A program made the translations under genes and the position numbers. A stretch of 64,000 nt of DNA from Isoetes taiwanensis (Eukaryota > Streptophyta > Lycopodiopsida > Isoetales > Isoetaceae), in the NCBI GenBank assembly GCA_021234155.1, contig JAJEKV010000047.1:6601071-6665070 (forward strand), in the 5' to 3' direction. Shown here in pieces: positions 11,880 through 23,660 of the stretch (the first letter of the stretch is position 1; each line of letters begins with the position of its first letter). The notes under the pieces were generated by a model. That model saw only the letters and a program-made list of their open reading frames with translations, was not told where the DNA came from and did no database searches.

Positions 11880-12780
11880 CAATGAAGATTTATTAGGATT
11901 CTCCTAGATTCTCCAAGGCTCTAGAAAGATTTCCCTAGATTCTATGAGATTCCATCAATGTTGATTCCTCGAGGGATTGTACAAATTCGACTAGAAATCA
12001 AATTTAAAGTCATACGATGAAGATTCTATAAAGATTCTCCAAGATCCCATCAAGATTCTCTAGATACTCACAGATATTCCTAAAGATTCTCCTGAGATTC
12101 CTGTAGATTTTCAAAGATTATCCTAAGATTCGTCTAGATTCCCCAAGATTCCATGTGAATTCTTCAAGATTCCCTTAGATTCCAAAGGTTATCCCAACAT
12201 TCCTTTAGATTCCCTTAGATTCCTTTAGATTCTCTTGAGATTCCCATAGATACTCAAATATTATCCTAAGATTCCTCTAGATTGCCTAAGATTCCATGTA
12301 GATTCTTCTAGATTCTCTTATATTCTATGAAGATTCCTCCATAGAACACACCTAGTGTCAAAGATTCCCATAGGTCCCCTTGGATTCCCCCTCGATTCCC
12401 TAAGATTCCCCTAAGATCCCCCTAGATTCTTAAGGTTCTATATATTCCCCTAGATTTTCAAAGATTATTTGACGGTTCATTTAGATTCCCCAAGATTCTA
12501 TGTAGACTCTCCTAGATTCCCTTAAATTCTATGAACATTCCCCTAGATTCGTTAAGATTCTATCAAGATTTCCCTAGATTCTTAAACATTTTTCGAAGAT
12601 TCTCTTAGATTCCCCTAGATGCTTTTGAGATTCCCATAGATTTCTTAAGATTCTCTTGAGATTCCCTTGATTCCCAAAGATTATCCCAAAATTCCTCTAG
12701 ATTCCCCAAGCTTCTATATAGATTCTCTTAGATTCCTTTAGATTCTATGAAGATTCCCCTAGATTATCCAAGGTTGCACG
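11880..12780. repeat. GATTC-rich degenerate minisatellite
   Basis: About 900 bp consist almost wholly of variants of AGATTCCCCT and AGATTCTATGA, with units of about 10-14 bp and a larger loose periodicity (…CCTAGATTC…AAGATTC…). It is strongly strand-biased: GATTC dominates on the plus strand and GAATC on the minus strand. No open frame runs through it and no flanking TIRs were found. Confidence 0.9.
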
Positions 12781-13590
12781 GAATGATGTCAATACTCATT
12801 GAAAAGCATTCGATGAGAGGAATCCAATGGTGTGGGTCCCACTTTGATCCGAGATCTCGATCGCAAGATAAAGTCGTTTGAATGCAACACAAAAGAAGGA
12901 AGCTTCCACGAAAGCTTCATAATTAATGGGGTGCCACCTCATTACCATTTCATTAAATAACGGTGACACCTCACCCCTTTAATATAAAAAACTTTAATTT
13001 AATAAAAAAATGAATGGCTAGGATTTCTTCTCCCCCTTTTGATCTAACGGTTGAGATTGGTTACACCAAATCCACTTTGGAGAAAGCTTCCTTGCACCTT
13101 CCTAGTAAAAATCAAGGGCCATGATTTCGCCTCCCCTTTTTTATCTGATGGTCTAGAGATGTGTTGCATGCCCCCATGCATGGCCATGTATGTCCCATGC
13201 ATGACCCATCTATAATCCAATGGCCCATGTCGCGCCACTTAACCAGTGCCCCCAATCCGACGGCAAAGAAGCATGTCACATATTTTTAGCACATTATATA
13301 AACCATGGGTGCATCGTTTCCCTGGGACACATAGAATAATTTTATAAATATAATGATATGCACTCAAGTTTACTGGAAAGAAGGATTCTCCATGGCTTTT
13401 TTTGTTTTTAGGGATGTATATGACAGATATGTGTTAAATATTTAATCTCATCTCTTACTGCAGATGTTGATAACATCAATGTAATACTCATTGTTTGAGC
13501 TTATTTTTTGTAATACGTTTCATATCTGCAATTCATTATTTAAATACTTATGTTTATGTTCAATATCTGTTAATATAATAATTTGTTATG
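12781..13590. other. Intergenic stretch, possible LTR-like part
   Basis: No gene is recognised. The phrases gatctaacggttgagat (about 13040) and ccaatccgacgg (about 13252) and a TATATAAA-type box at about 13295 resemble plant LTR or promoter sequence. No partner LTR, primer site or TG..CA borders were found. Confidence 0.25.
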
Positions 13591-14891
13591 TTAATTTGTT
13601 ATATTATGGTTTGTTAAGTTTGTATTTCTTTTCACGAAACACGGCATAACTTGTTCACAAAAGATAGTCATAAGTTGTTCACAAAACTTGTGCCAAGCCT
13701 GAAGGATGATATCCTGATACTCTATGGTCGGGCTTATAATCAAGAGATTGAACAAACTGTTTATCGCCCGATAAAGTTCCCAAAAGTGATCATCCACATC
13801 GAAGAGTGCTTCCTCATTTGTGTTATCCCAGTAGGACCAACTCCTTCGCATAGTGCATCGCAAGTTGTGGACGACTTTATCTCGAAGAAGCGTGACGATT
13901 TCCCACCCCTTAGTATTAAAAATGGCATACAAATGCCTATATCAATAATACATATATCGTACATATCTTGATCCATTGGCGTAGGAGGTGGAGGTGGCTG
14001 ACGGTGTCGAAGTAGAGTAGCTTATCCTCTGGACCATCTCTGGAGAATAAGTTGTGGCCAAAGGAGCGGCTACAAGGAGCTTCGTGCTCATCCATGGCGC
14101 TATATCCTACCCTAGGGCGGTCAAAGCGAAGTCCCGTCACACGAGCACATATGTGAAAGTGCGATATAGGAGCTTCTTATGGCCTGCCAAGGTGGACAAT
14201 GCCCACCATGAGGCTTCTGCATCTGGGGCTAGGTCCCGTGCCACAAAGAGGACCTGTCCCTGCTTAAAAGCTGAAAGGAAGAAGCGCGTAAGGTGATTTC
14301 CCAAAGCTCTAACCTCTGGGGTGACAGAGGTAGCTACTTCCTTGTCGAGGTCCATGGTGGCCTCCTAAATATCCAGCTGGATGGCTATCAGGTGATCCAC
14401 CTAAGGTATGACGAAACTTCACCCCAAGCAAAGCTTTGGGTGGCCTCGTCATACTGGTAGGGGGGAAGGTCGAAGCGGTTCCCATCTATGATGGGTCGCC
14501 CATCTCCCAAATAGACATACTCTAACCCCCTGACCTCCCGGGTACCGTCTCCTTGGGCAAGTTCTCTAATTCTGTCGACTTCTATCCGGATAGCTTCATC
14601 CTCGGGAACTTCTACACACGAGGGTGGATAGAACTTGACTAACATCAGAACTTGGTCAGGCTGTTCGACCAATGTGTAAGGTTGTCGTAGGAGGTTAAGT
14701 TTCATCAGGAAGCGCTCAGACAAGTGGAAAATAGGGTAAGGGACCCTATGTCTGGCAACGAAGCGTTGCACGAGCTCAACCAAGAGTAGCTCCACTTTAG
14801 CAGGGTCGCTAGCAAGTTGTTCACCAAGCTCAACAAAGATTTGGGGCACACTGAGATTACCGTAGCTAAGGATATCGCGGGTACGAGCCAT
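13591..14891 (-). pseudogene. Unidentified GC-rich coding remnant
   Basis: Three minus-strand open frames follow one another in the same direction: 14891-14388 (167 codons, starting MARTRDILSYG), 14355-14137 (72 codons, starting MDLDKEVATS) and 13932-13591 (113 codons, with a Trp-rich stretch SWSYWDNTNEEALFDVDDH). The first two are clearly GC-richer than the surroundings and look like coding DNA of acidic, helical protein without transmembrane segments. The breaks suggest frameshifts or lost exons. I do not recognise the family. It may be an accessory ORF of a large transposon or a captured host gene. Confidence 0.4.
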
Positions 14892-15019
14892 TTCATGGGT
14901 GCGAGAGAAGGTTGGAATGAAGGCGCTGGTAGGGCGGTGGTGGCTGAGGTCGAATGCAGAGTCAAGGGGGGTAAGCTTTTTCTCCAGCGTCTATGGCGGA
15001 CGGTCGAGGCGAGGCGCTA

Positions 15020-15533
15020 GGCGAAAAGATAAAACGAAAAAAAGTAACCGTCACTTTATTTTAAATTTCAAAACTTTTCAAAACTTTTTTTCTTCAATAT
15101 ACGGTGGAAATATGCGTTTTTATATGGATGCGCCACTAGCAAAATACGTGTTTATTTTTTATTTCTAAGACACTGAAATGCAAGCGGCGTACTCTAAGCT
15201 CCTGGGCCCTGCTATTGCCATTTTGATGTCGGATGCTGGTGCCCCTAGGGCAATTGGACCATGCCTGACAAGTTGGTTCAAAATTCTCGTCCATCCGAAC
15301 TACCTGGAGAAAGTTACGACCCTTGAAACACACGATCTCTTTACTCTACAACCTTACATACTTACCCTGCTAGTTTACACCTTCCTATCCAACTAATTTA
15401 GTCCTCCCATAACTAAGTCCACCCACATACTAACTATAGAGTTGGGATAGTTTAACCTAAGACGAAATCTCCCCAAACTAACGAGTTAAACTATCCTAGT
15501 GCAATGATTTGGTCTACTAAAATCATGCTTTGA
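15020..15533. other. Intergenic stretch
   Basis: I see no coding family or repeat signature here. The frame on the minus strand at 15136-15333 has no recognisable motif. Confidence 0.3.
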
Positions 15534-17044
15534 TGTGACGCTCCCAGAATCTATACAATGTTCCTATTCGTATAAATACGGGAAATCCCCTCTCGTGGCG
15601 ACTACATCACCATGGAAGGGCCCTGCGTCTGACTCTGCCCACTTGGGATGGCCAAGTATCCGGGCGAGGAATACGGAGGGGTCATTCGTCCCACGTCCTC
15701 TATGGGAATCCTATACAGCAGAAGCATACATACATGTTCATGCTCAAACTAATATACCACCACGAAGAGTGTCCCATCCATCATCATCAACTAAATGACA
15801 ATACAAGCACAAGATAACATAAGTAACACATCATAACAAGGGCTTTACCCTAGGCTCAGACTCCATGGGGTCAACTGATGGTCAGGGCCGCAAGATATCA
15901 GCAGACGGAAGTATAACATGGCATTGGCTGGCATAGAACAATAGCTAGGGTAGTCCACTCCATCCGCCCCTTCTGTGCACACTTTGCAGATAGGTTGAAA
16001 CAGGCTATGGCGTGATTGTAGCCTTCCGGAGACGCAATCTCATGGAATCACCCTATGAGACTACTCCAGGTTACATCTCCCTAGTCCGATGAGGCAGGTC
16101 AGAGAAGTGTCCCCTCCTCGAGCACAATGGATCCCTGGGTGTGCTAGAGAATACGTGCCACCTCGGTGCACACGCAACCGTACCCGAATTGAACCCTCCA
16201 AAATCCATGGACTACTAGGCGTGCTCATCGAGCCCAGGGTGTCCATATAGGCACGTTTTTTGCGACGCAGGAGGAGTTGGACCCATATTCGGCCCCAACG
16301 CGAGGATCGACTATAAGCCTAGCACACTGTAGAAGTCCTATAGTCACGCTAGGCAAGACCCCACCCTCGTTTCACCATTGTACCCGTTATCTGGTGCTGA
16401 ATCACGATATAGCATCCACAACCAGGTGGGACAGGTCGCATTTACTGGGTTTTAAGGGTTCTAGCTAGAAGCATCTCTATTACTAGGAAGCTTTCAGGTC
16501 TCTACCCTCCCTTTAACCCCAGATACACAGGAGGAACTAAAAAAAAGAACGTAATCACAATCAAAGTATCCATCATCATCATAGTAATACATAAGAGAGA
16601 ATTTAACCATTCCATCTTCTCAAAGATGTGTTAGCTGAAGTACAAGCTATCTAGGGACTAACTAGTCTCTTGGCTGGAGCCATTGTCACGAAAGGCTTCC
16701 ATTCTTCGAGTGTGGTCAGTGCAGCTAGTGGTTCCTCCTTCGTCCACTCTTCCCAAATCGATTTCGGGCAGAAATGGGGGTAGGACCCCAATTTGCCCTC
16801 TAAAATTGGCAAGTCCCCCTTGGCCAATCGATTTAGGTGGCCCTGCCCTATTGGTTGACTTTAACTAATTAATAACCTAATTAATCTAATTAGGTGATTT
16901 ATTCACTAATATTTTAGTATAGGTAATAAAAACCCTTTTAGGTTAGCCCAAGTTATCCCCTATTGACCCCTAAGGGTCTAGTTGTATACTGGTGACGTAT
17001 CATAGTATGTGTACATATACCGTATAAATACCTAGAATGTCACA
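15534..17044 (+). mobile_element. Candidate solo LTR-like segment (~1.5 kb)
   Basis: The segment opens with TGTGACGCTCCCAG and closes with AGAATGTCACA, i.e. inverted TGTGAC/GTCACA ends typical of plant LTRs. It is GC-richer than its flanks, contains TATAAATA near 15573 and 17024, and has no long open frame. It abuts the copia gag remnant exactly at the TGTCACA end. The bases just outside (TTTGA and CTCTT) do not form a target duplication, so the borders or the LTR reading may be wrong. Confidence 0.4.
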
Positions 17045-17950
17045 CTCTTTCCCTTTTTGTACATATATTGGCTAGATGACCATAACATGAACGACCTCTG
17101 ATTCTAGCACAGTTTGGCTTAATATGCCCAGTCTCTCCACAACCATAACATATTACATCTTTGCTTCTACCTCTTCCTCTCCCAAAATATAAAATGTTAC
17201 CTCCCCCTTTATCATAATTTTTTCTTGCCTCGCTTTGTGTAATTTCAGTCCTTGCAATACTTATAGCTTCTTCCTAGCCCATTGTACTAGCCCATTGTAT
17301 GGGTCCCATGACCTATTGGTCTTCGTGGACGTTAAAAAAACTATTCTATTCTATTCCTTAGTTCTAGACATAGTGCGAATTAAAGATGCAAGATTTTCAT
17401 CATATGCAGCAAATATATCTGAGATATAAAGGATTTTTTATTGAACAGAAAGAGGTGCAGCACCTTCTAAATCCATAAATATTTCTTCCATTTTATCAAA
17501 CAACTCAACCAAATCTTGACCACTTTCATATTTCAACATTCTTAGTTAACTGTTCATATTCATTCAACAAATACTGCCACATATTTCGTGGATCCATACC
17601 ATGAATTGAAGCTATAAACCATAACCAAGCTTTGAAATGATAATACCTTTTACTTGAGCTAAATCTCTTGCAGCATCCTTTGCAGATTCCGTAGATATCT
17701 CAGGCTTTGATGACTCTCCAGCTTCATTCTTCATAGAGACCCACCTTTGCTTCTCAGTTTCTGTGAGAGGTCGGACCAAATCCCATAGCCCCTCTGCTTC
17801 CAAAGCCTTTTCAACCTTCATCTTCCATGCTTGGAACCCGGAACCTCCTTTATACACTTTAGCATCAGCTAGTATAGAGGCAACAACCTTATTAGATGCC
17901 CTCTCCCTTTTAGACTCAAAAGCTCTGATGCCACTTGTTAGAATCAAAAG
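17045..17950 (-). pseudogene. Ty1/copia-type gag remnant
   Basis: The minus-strand frame 17947-17612 carries a gag N-terminal region with GSGFQAWKMKVEKALEAEGL, matching the copia pattern of a Trp-anchored helix followed by 'EGLW'. Downstream, in broken frames, comes a helical part, and near 17170-17120 a CCHC zinc knuckle: CYGCGETGHIKPNC. No protease, integrase or RT follows; the remnant is cut by the LTR-like segment at 17044. A small LINE 3' tail has inserted at about 17290-17360. In-frame stops and shifts make it non-functional. Confidence 0.75.
17290..17362 (+). mobile_element. LINE 3'-end fragment with (ATTCT)n tail
   Basis: This very short insert contains gggtcccatgacctattgg, then ttcgtggacgtta, and an A-run followed by ctattctattctattc. 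It is the same 3' end as at 20255-20320, 46525-46590 and 49378-49440. The stem-loop GACC-TATT-GGTC lies at 17310-17321. It is an extreme 5' truncation inside the gag remnant. Confidence 0.7.
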
Positions 17951-18466
17951 CTCTGAGCCCGGGAATTGAACTCAAGAGGAAACCAAGCTCAATCTTCTCC
18001 TGTATTCACGTCCTCAATATCCACAAAGGATTCACCTATACAAATAAAAGAAATCCACAAAGGATAGAAAAGACAGTATTCTTCACACAACCTTTTATCA
18101 CACAGAACTGGACTACTGCCAGAATATCAAATAGCAAAATATAACCTGTTTTCTGCAGTTCAGGACTTCTCCAGCACCAAAATCGGCCAAGTACATCAAA
18201 TTCGAGTGATTCTTTGTTGGTCCGCTTCAGCAATCTGGCAAACTCTGTCTTCAGCAAATCCGGCAAAACAGTGACGTCCAATTTACAACAATATTCCTTT
18301 ATTTTTCTTTTTGACTATTTTTTCCTTTTATTTTTGGTTCATGCAAAAACCATGTGTAAATCTTAGCCAAGTGTAATTTAGTTCAACTGCCATCTGTCCA
18401 ACATTACCACTTAGGCATGTAACCATATTAATTCCAATAGTTCTACCAAAGAATATCCCAATAATA

Positions 18467-19165
18467 TTTTTTTTTGATGATGTGGAACTTTATTACTCAA
18501 AAGAATACAAAGAATACATGGGGGACTCAAAACTGGAGAAGATGTCCACTAGAGCAACACCACCCACCACATATATAACAGAAAAAAGAAGAGAAGACAT
18601 ATCACCACGAGCACAACTGTTTGCTATGAGTAAGCCTGAATCTGAAGATATCGCTTTAAGGAAGAACACTTGTACGCCTTTACAATGCGACTACGAGCAT
18701 CACTAAGCACTTGTATATCTGAAAAGACCTGTCCCTCGAAGATGAGGAGATTTTGTCTCTTCCAGATGGACCAAATGGTCCAAGCAGATGCTAAATGGAA
18801 AGCCCTCTTTGCCAACTTGTCCCAAGAACTAGGGTAGACTTACAAGTCACAATGGAAAAGGCTCAAAAGCCACTGCCAAGCAAGTCGAACATGGTGACAC
18901 AAGAAAAAGTAGTGCTCAATTGTATCATTCCTCTGCATACAAAGAAGGCAGATCACAGAGACTTCTGAACGAAATCTATGAACAACATTGTCTACCCGCA
19001 CGCATCTATGAATGATCTGCCACCACAAGATAGATAGCTTAGGATGGAGCAGTTTATCCCATACCCATCGCCGATAATATAAGCGTGCATCGTGTAAAAT
19101 ACCAATACTTTTTAGGTAGACATTATAAGTTAGAAGGGCCGAAATTGATGGGATTCCTCCCAAAG
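18467..19165 (-). mobile_element. 5'-truncated LINE: zf-RVT region and 3' end
   Basis: The minus-strand frame 19163-18840 reads through the zf-RVT zinc-binding region of an L1-type ORF2: WDKLLHPKLSILWWQIIHR followed by a C-x2-C…H-x3-4-C pattern (CLLCMQRNDTIEHYFFLC). The frame 18815-18624 continues with WTIWSIWKRQNLLIFEG, the usual C-terminal motif. The 3' end has an AATAAA signal and an A-run (T-run 18467-18475). RT and ORF1 are absent. Its 5' edge meets the opposite-strand LINE at about 19166. Confidence 0.8.
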
Positions 19166-20320
19166 CGTTTTATGCCATGCAGAACAACAGTCACCAGGCA
19201 GAGCTCTATGATTGGGGCCATCAGTCACATCTGTTTCGGGCACTGGTCGAGCCTGTCCTTCTGTATGGGGTCGAGGTTTGGGGCCCGGTCGTCTCTTTGG
19301 CGACCTGGAATGACTTGGAGCAAGTGCAGAAGGCATTTTTGGCACGGGCACTTGGGGTGAAACCTTCAGTCCCCTATCAGATTCTGCTGCAGGAAACTGG
19401 ATTCTTGCCGCTTCAGCGGGTAGCCCTTGATAGACACATCGTCTATTTTCAGAAAGTGGTTAATATGGGTGATGCTCGGCTTCCGCACCTCGCTTACGCG
19501 GTGGCAATGGGCCCGCAGCGGCTCAGGGCCTGTTGGAGGGGTAAGAGAGATCAGTGGTTCGCCAGATGGAACGTGCAGGAGCACAGGTGCGTGCAGATGG
19601 ACACAAAGGCCGATCATGATAGCCTGCGGGAGTACCTGGACGCTTGCTTCCTTGGCAAGCTCTGGGACCCCGGCGCTCTAGAGCAGGTCTAAATGGCCCA
19701 TTACAAGGAGCACATCAACCCCGTGTTAGCCCGGGGCCCGCAGCTCTACCTGCGTTCCCAGCTGCCCCTGAAAAAGCGCAGACTCATTGCCTCCATTCGC
19801 ACAGGTGCCCACCATCTTCGCATCGAGACGAGCAGGTGGATTGGGGAGCCCCGCCAGGACAGGCTCTGTCAGTGCTGTCAAACGGGTGCCATTGAGGATG
19901 AGTCTCACACTTTCCAGAGTTGCCCAGCATTCAGTCAGATCCGGGCCAGATATGCTCCCTTAATACGGCTAGACTTGCCCCTACATTTGCTGATGAACAC
20001 GCCATCAGTACGTGCTCTGGGGTCGTACATTCAGGAGGTACTGGATCTGCGAGCTCACCTTTGCCCCCGCCTGGCTGCCCACTGATCAGGCACTACGGGT
20101 GCGGTGCATGAGTGTATATATTTGTGTGTTTTTGCATTTTGTATATTAGAACAGTTTGTCAGCAGGCTGATTGCTGCCACGATTTTTCCCTCGAAAACCC
20201 TTTGGGGCGGGGGTTTTTTAATCAGGATAGTAATCCGCTTGCTGCGCTTTTGTATTGGGTCCCATAGACCGATTGGTCTCCGTGGACGATAAAAATACCT
20301 TCCTTCCTTCCTTCCTTCCA
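19166..20320 (+). mobile_element. 5'-truncated LINE ORF2 C-terminus with (TTCC)n tail
   Basis: The open frame 19177-20085 is interrupted only by one TAA at 19690-19692, and both halves are in the same frame. It encodes the region after the RT: FRALVEPVLLYGVEVWGP, then a QVQKAFLARALGV block, and a second half with a Cys/His cluster (CQCC…H…CP) after GAHHLRIETSRW. This is the arrangement of a LINE group different from the RT/zf-RVT elements at 18.5, 26 and 58 kb. The 3' UTR ends in the stem-loop AGACC-GATT-GGTCT (20266-20279), then cgtggacgataaaaat and (TTCC)n. It is GC-rich compared with its flanks. RT itself is missing. Confidence 0.85.
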
Positions 20321-20819
20321 ATAAAAGTTGAAAAGTTCGATTTGATAAAATAGATGCAGGCAAAATTTTGATCAAAATTTTCTGAATGTATAATCTGGCT
20401 TCTATACCATAGTACCATAAACTGCATATACTTAAATCTTTATGACAAAGTGTCTCATGCACGAGCTCACAAGGATACAAGTTACACAATATAAGATAAA
20501 GCCATAGGCAAGATCAATGCTAAGTTATTAGGAACTAAGACAAATCTAAAACTAAAAATATATATTGCTTCACATTGTGCATTCGTTATATAAGGGACAA
20601 TTACGATGTCATCTTCAAGTCATAATTTATTGCCAAGACTGACTCCACTAAACCGGTGTACTTAATGCATTGATTGTTACGGAAGCAAAAATATTCTATG
20701 TTCTCTTTAATCGAAACTACAACAAGATCGACTTTTACCACTTGTAAGATGATTATCCAAACATATATAAATCATATTGTAATTTTTCTTTTCCTTTTTT
20801 TTTTGTTCTGCGCCGTCAT
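20321..20819. other. AT-rich intergenic stretch
   Basis: No gene, repeat or regulatory signature was recognised between the LINE tail and the GC-richer stretch that starts near 20820. Confidence 0.4.
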
Positions 20820-21205
20820 CTAAACTTGCCTTTAAGCGACACGTATTTTGGCGAGAACCATTTGACGACACGTTATTCTGGCATTATTCTGGCAGCGTTC
20901 TCTTCGCCGGAATTGCATTCTCGTTTGTTTTTGTGTTTGTTTCGGAGCGACCAAAAGCGCCTCACGACCTTGCCCTACCTCCGGTCTGGATCTCGTCCCT
21001 CCTCTAGCCGCTTCTTTATTCTTACTTCCCAGGTTCGTTTTCTTGCCGGATTTAAGGTTCTTTTCGCAGATTTGCCCTTTTATTTCGAGATTTGTTTTTC
21101 TGTTCTCGCTTCTTGAGCTCCTCATCTTCATTGTTGCGGCAGTTTTATTTCTATTTAAATCTCAAAGCTCTGGTATTCTTTTTCTTCGCCTCCGCTTTTC
21201 ATATT

Positions 21206-21472
21206 ATGTGTGTGAAGCAGGATCGTGATGGAAATGTTTGGAATCTTATGATGTTTTTCATTTTAGCAACTTTCGGTGTGGTTTTTAAGACATTTCTAAG
21301 TGGACATCTGGCATTGAGAGGCTTCAAGATATGGCGGCAGGAGGCAGCGGCAGGCCGCAGAGGCTTTGAGAAAAATCTGGCCGGACTTGAGGAAGCTGTT
21401 CTCGCTCATGGGGCTCTTGAGGCTTTAGTTTTCTTGCATGTTGCCGCAACTGTCATATTTCTATTAAGGTAA
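21206..21472 (+). CDS. Small membrane protein or exon, unknown
   Basis: The frame starting at ATG 21206 (89 codons with stop) encodes a first hydrophobic segment (LMMFFILATFGVVFKTF, about residues 15-31). A basic amphipathic stretch (RGFKIWRQEAAAGRRGF) follows, then a second hydrophobic segment near the end (ALEALVFLHVAATVIFLL). The last sense bases run into AAGGTAAGAA, a good splice donor, so the frame may be an exon rather than a whole gene. The region 20820-21200 upstream is pyrimidine- and CG-rich like a plant 5' UTR or promoter. I do not recognise the family. Confidence 0.35.
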   Translation: MCVKQDRDGNVWNLMMFFILATFGVVFKTFLSGHLALRGFKIWRQEAAAGRRGFEKNLAGLEEAVLAHGALEALVFLHVAATVIFLLR

Positions 21473-21792
21473 GAAAGCAAATTTGAGGGCTTTACCAGCA
21501 TCGATTTTTGTTTGGATGCAGAGGCGAAGAATTTTGGGTTCTGTTTGTTTCTTTTGGATTAACGCAGTGATTTCTCTTTTGGGCTGTAAAGATTTTGGAA
21601 AGAATTGGCTATGGCACAGGTGACAAGACGCGGCCAAGGATTTCCGACCTCGGCCTCTAATTCTATCTGTGCTTCGAGCAGCACCACTCTCAAGGAGCAG
21701 GGAAATGCTCTGCCTCTGCAATTCCAATTCCGCCAAAACTAAGCTTGAATCTACGCTCCTGAAAGATCTGTTCGATTGAATTATGTTGGTCT

Positions 21793-22146
21793 TTGTTAGA
21801 AATAGCAGAGGACCACATGCATGAATCTGCGCAGCAATTTTTACAAGAGATCAAGGACTTGAGAGTTAAAATTCAAGCCAAGCTCCCGTTCTGCAAGGAT
21901 ATGGAGGCCAGAGAAGCAGGGGATTTGATTTTTGAAAAGGCGAAATGTTTAAGAGCAAATAATACTGTCAGATCAGAGCTTTTCCTTTCCGCCATAGACA
22001 AATTCAAAGCATCGAAAGCCATGTGCAGAAAAGACATAGATTATCACGCCCAAGCACTGTCTCTACTCAGCATTGCCCATGTCTACAACGGATTGTCCAT
22101 GGATAAACAAGCAGAAACCCACTACCAGAGTTGCACCGGAAGTTAG
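21793..22146 (+). CDS. TPR-like helical protein exon, unknown
   Basis: The frame is open from 21793 with its first ATG at 21817 and ends in TAG at 22146. A possible acceptor (tttgttag) lies at its left edge, so it could be a last exon. It encodes about 110 residues of paired amphipathic helices, including AGDLIFEKAKCLRANN, FLSAIDKFKASKAMC and ALSLLSIAHVYNGL. The A/L/Y spacing in the last resembles tetratricopeptide repeats. It lies 320 bp after the membrane ORF on the same strand and may share its transcript, but the splice phase of the obvious sites does not fit. The product is unknown. Confidence 0.4.
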   Translation: MLEIAEDHMHESAQQFLQEIKDLRVKIQAKLPFCKDMEAREAGDLIFEKAKCLRANNTVRSELFLSAIDKFKASKAMCRKDIDYHAQALSLLSIAHVYNGLSMDKQAETHYQSCTGS

Positions 22147-23660
22147 CTTACAGATAATTCATTGATGAAAGGTTTTAGTCGTCAACATCTCTCCCTGTTT
22201 GACACCATCTCTCCCCATTTAACATCGTGGAAAACCAGCGTACATGAAAAAACCTTTTGGACAATGAACAAAAAGCATTCATTTGTGATAGCGAAAAAAA
22301 CAAAACCTTTTGAACATTGTGGAAAAAAAGAAGCATTGTTTTGAGTTAGATTTTTTGTGTTAGACGATGATGTCTTGATGTGCAAATCACAACTTGGTGT
22401 AATGATTACTTATAATCATTTTTTGATGTGACATCTTTTGCATGCACATAATAGCTCCTTCAACAAATTAAATTCCTATCTTCTTCACGATTTGGGAAGT
22501 GACAACATGGCCCTTTTCCTATTTATTTGTAATATGGCCCTCTTTCTAACTCATGCTCGCAAAGTGAATCTCAAAATTTGAACCTCATTTTGAGAGACTT
22601 GAAATAACACTATTTTCTTAATATAACCACAATAGTGCGTAGTTGAGGACCCATCAATAGGTCTTCTAACATGCAACCCATTGATGCGTTAGCATCTTGT
22701 TTTCTCAAAAATCTGAGTATAAAAATAAAAGAGTGGCATTTTAAATAAAGAGGGCAATTTTGTTGATTATTGAAATTTCTAGATTCGAGGCCTCTGGAAA
22801 TATATATTGTTTTTCTCTTATATGTGTGCCGAAACACTAGCATCCTACCTACCTGTTGAAATCAAGAATTTCCGATAGAGAAAAAAAATTCTAGGAAGTT
22901 TTCCGGTCAAAATCCGTGGGTTTCTTTATATTTTCCCGAATGAAATCTAAATTTTCATAGGCCCCTTCCACCTAGCATAAATTATACAGGAAATATACTT
23001 GTTGGGTTTTTAGAGTTTGTTGCGGCCATTCAATAATTCAATAGTGAAGTTACGAAATTTGCTGAGCTCTGACCAGTGTGCAACAAAGTCCTAGGATTGA
23101 ATCAAACAATCCGGTTCAAATTAAAAAGTTCCTGTCCATATGAAATATTGTAGGATATACGGCCGGTCCAAAAAATGGCGTATAAGGATTTGGGCCGGTT
23201 GAAGCCATATGTCCTAGGATTTTTTTTGGTTATATTTTATACTAGTAGAATTTTCTTACTAAGCTACTTTTATATAGGGAATGCAAATATTATATTTAAG
23301 ATACGCCTACAGTATTAAATGCTGTTAAACGACAACCTCTAAAACATTTTTTCATCATATAGTGCATGCATTATAGGTTTTGCGAAGTACTACAACACTT
23401 GATGAGCTTGTAGAATGGTCTGAAATAGAAAAGTTTTATTTTGTTTCCATTGTACGTGCTTGTAAAGAGAGTTCTCATTACATACAAGTCTACTACAGGA
23501 TTCTTTGTAAAAAAAAAAAACTTCATGCTGACCCTTTTATAAATATTCATTACAAGAAAGTTCCTAATGGATTTTGTAACAAAAGGGCCAATCCGGTTCA
23601 AACTTAATCCTATTAGGCTTTTTTCCTATTGGAAAAAAGGTTTGTTATACACTTCTGACT
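22147..23660. other. Intergenic stretch upstream of the PPR gene
   Basis: No gene is recognised. The sequence is AT-rich; ggccggtccaaaa/gggccggttgaa and aatccggttcaaa motifs recur near 23110, 23165 and 23590. A poly(A) run lies at about 23510-23520. It probably holds the promoter and 5' UTR of the PPR gene, but no TATA box could be assigned with confidence. Confidence 0.35.

Noticed and set aside
13285-13310. TATATAAA box as promoter of a gene
   Set aside because: No coding frame follows on the plus strand; it may belong to an old LTR.
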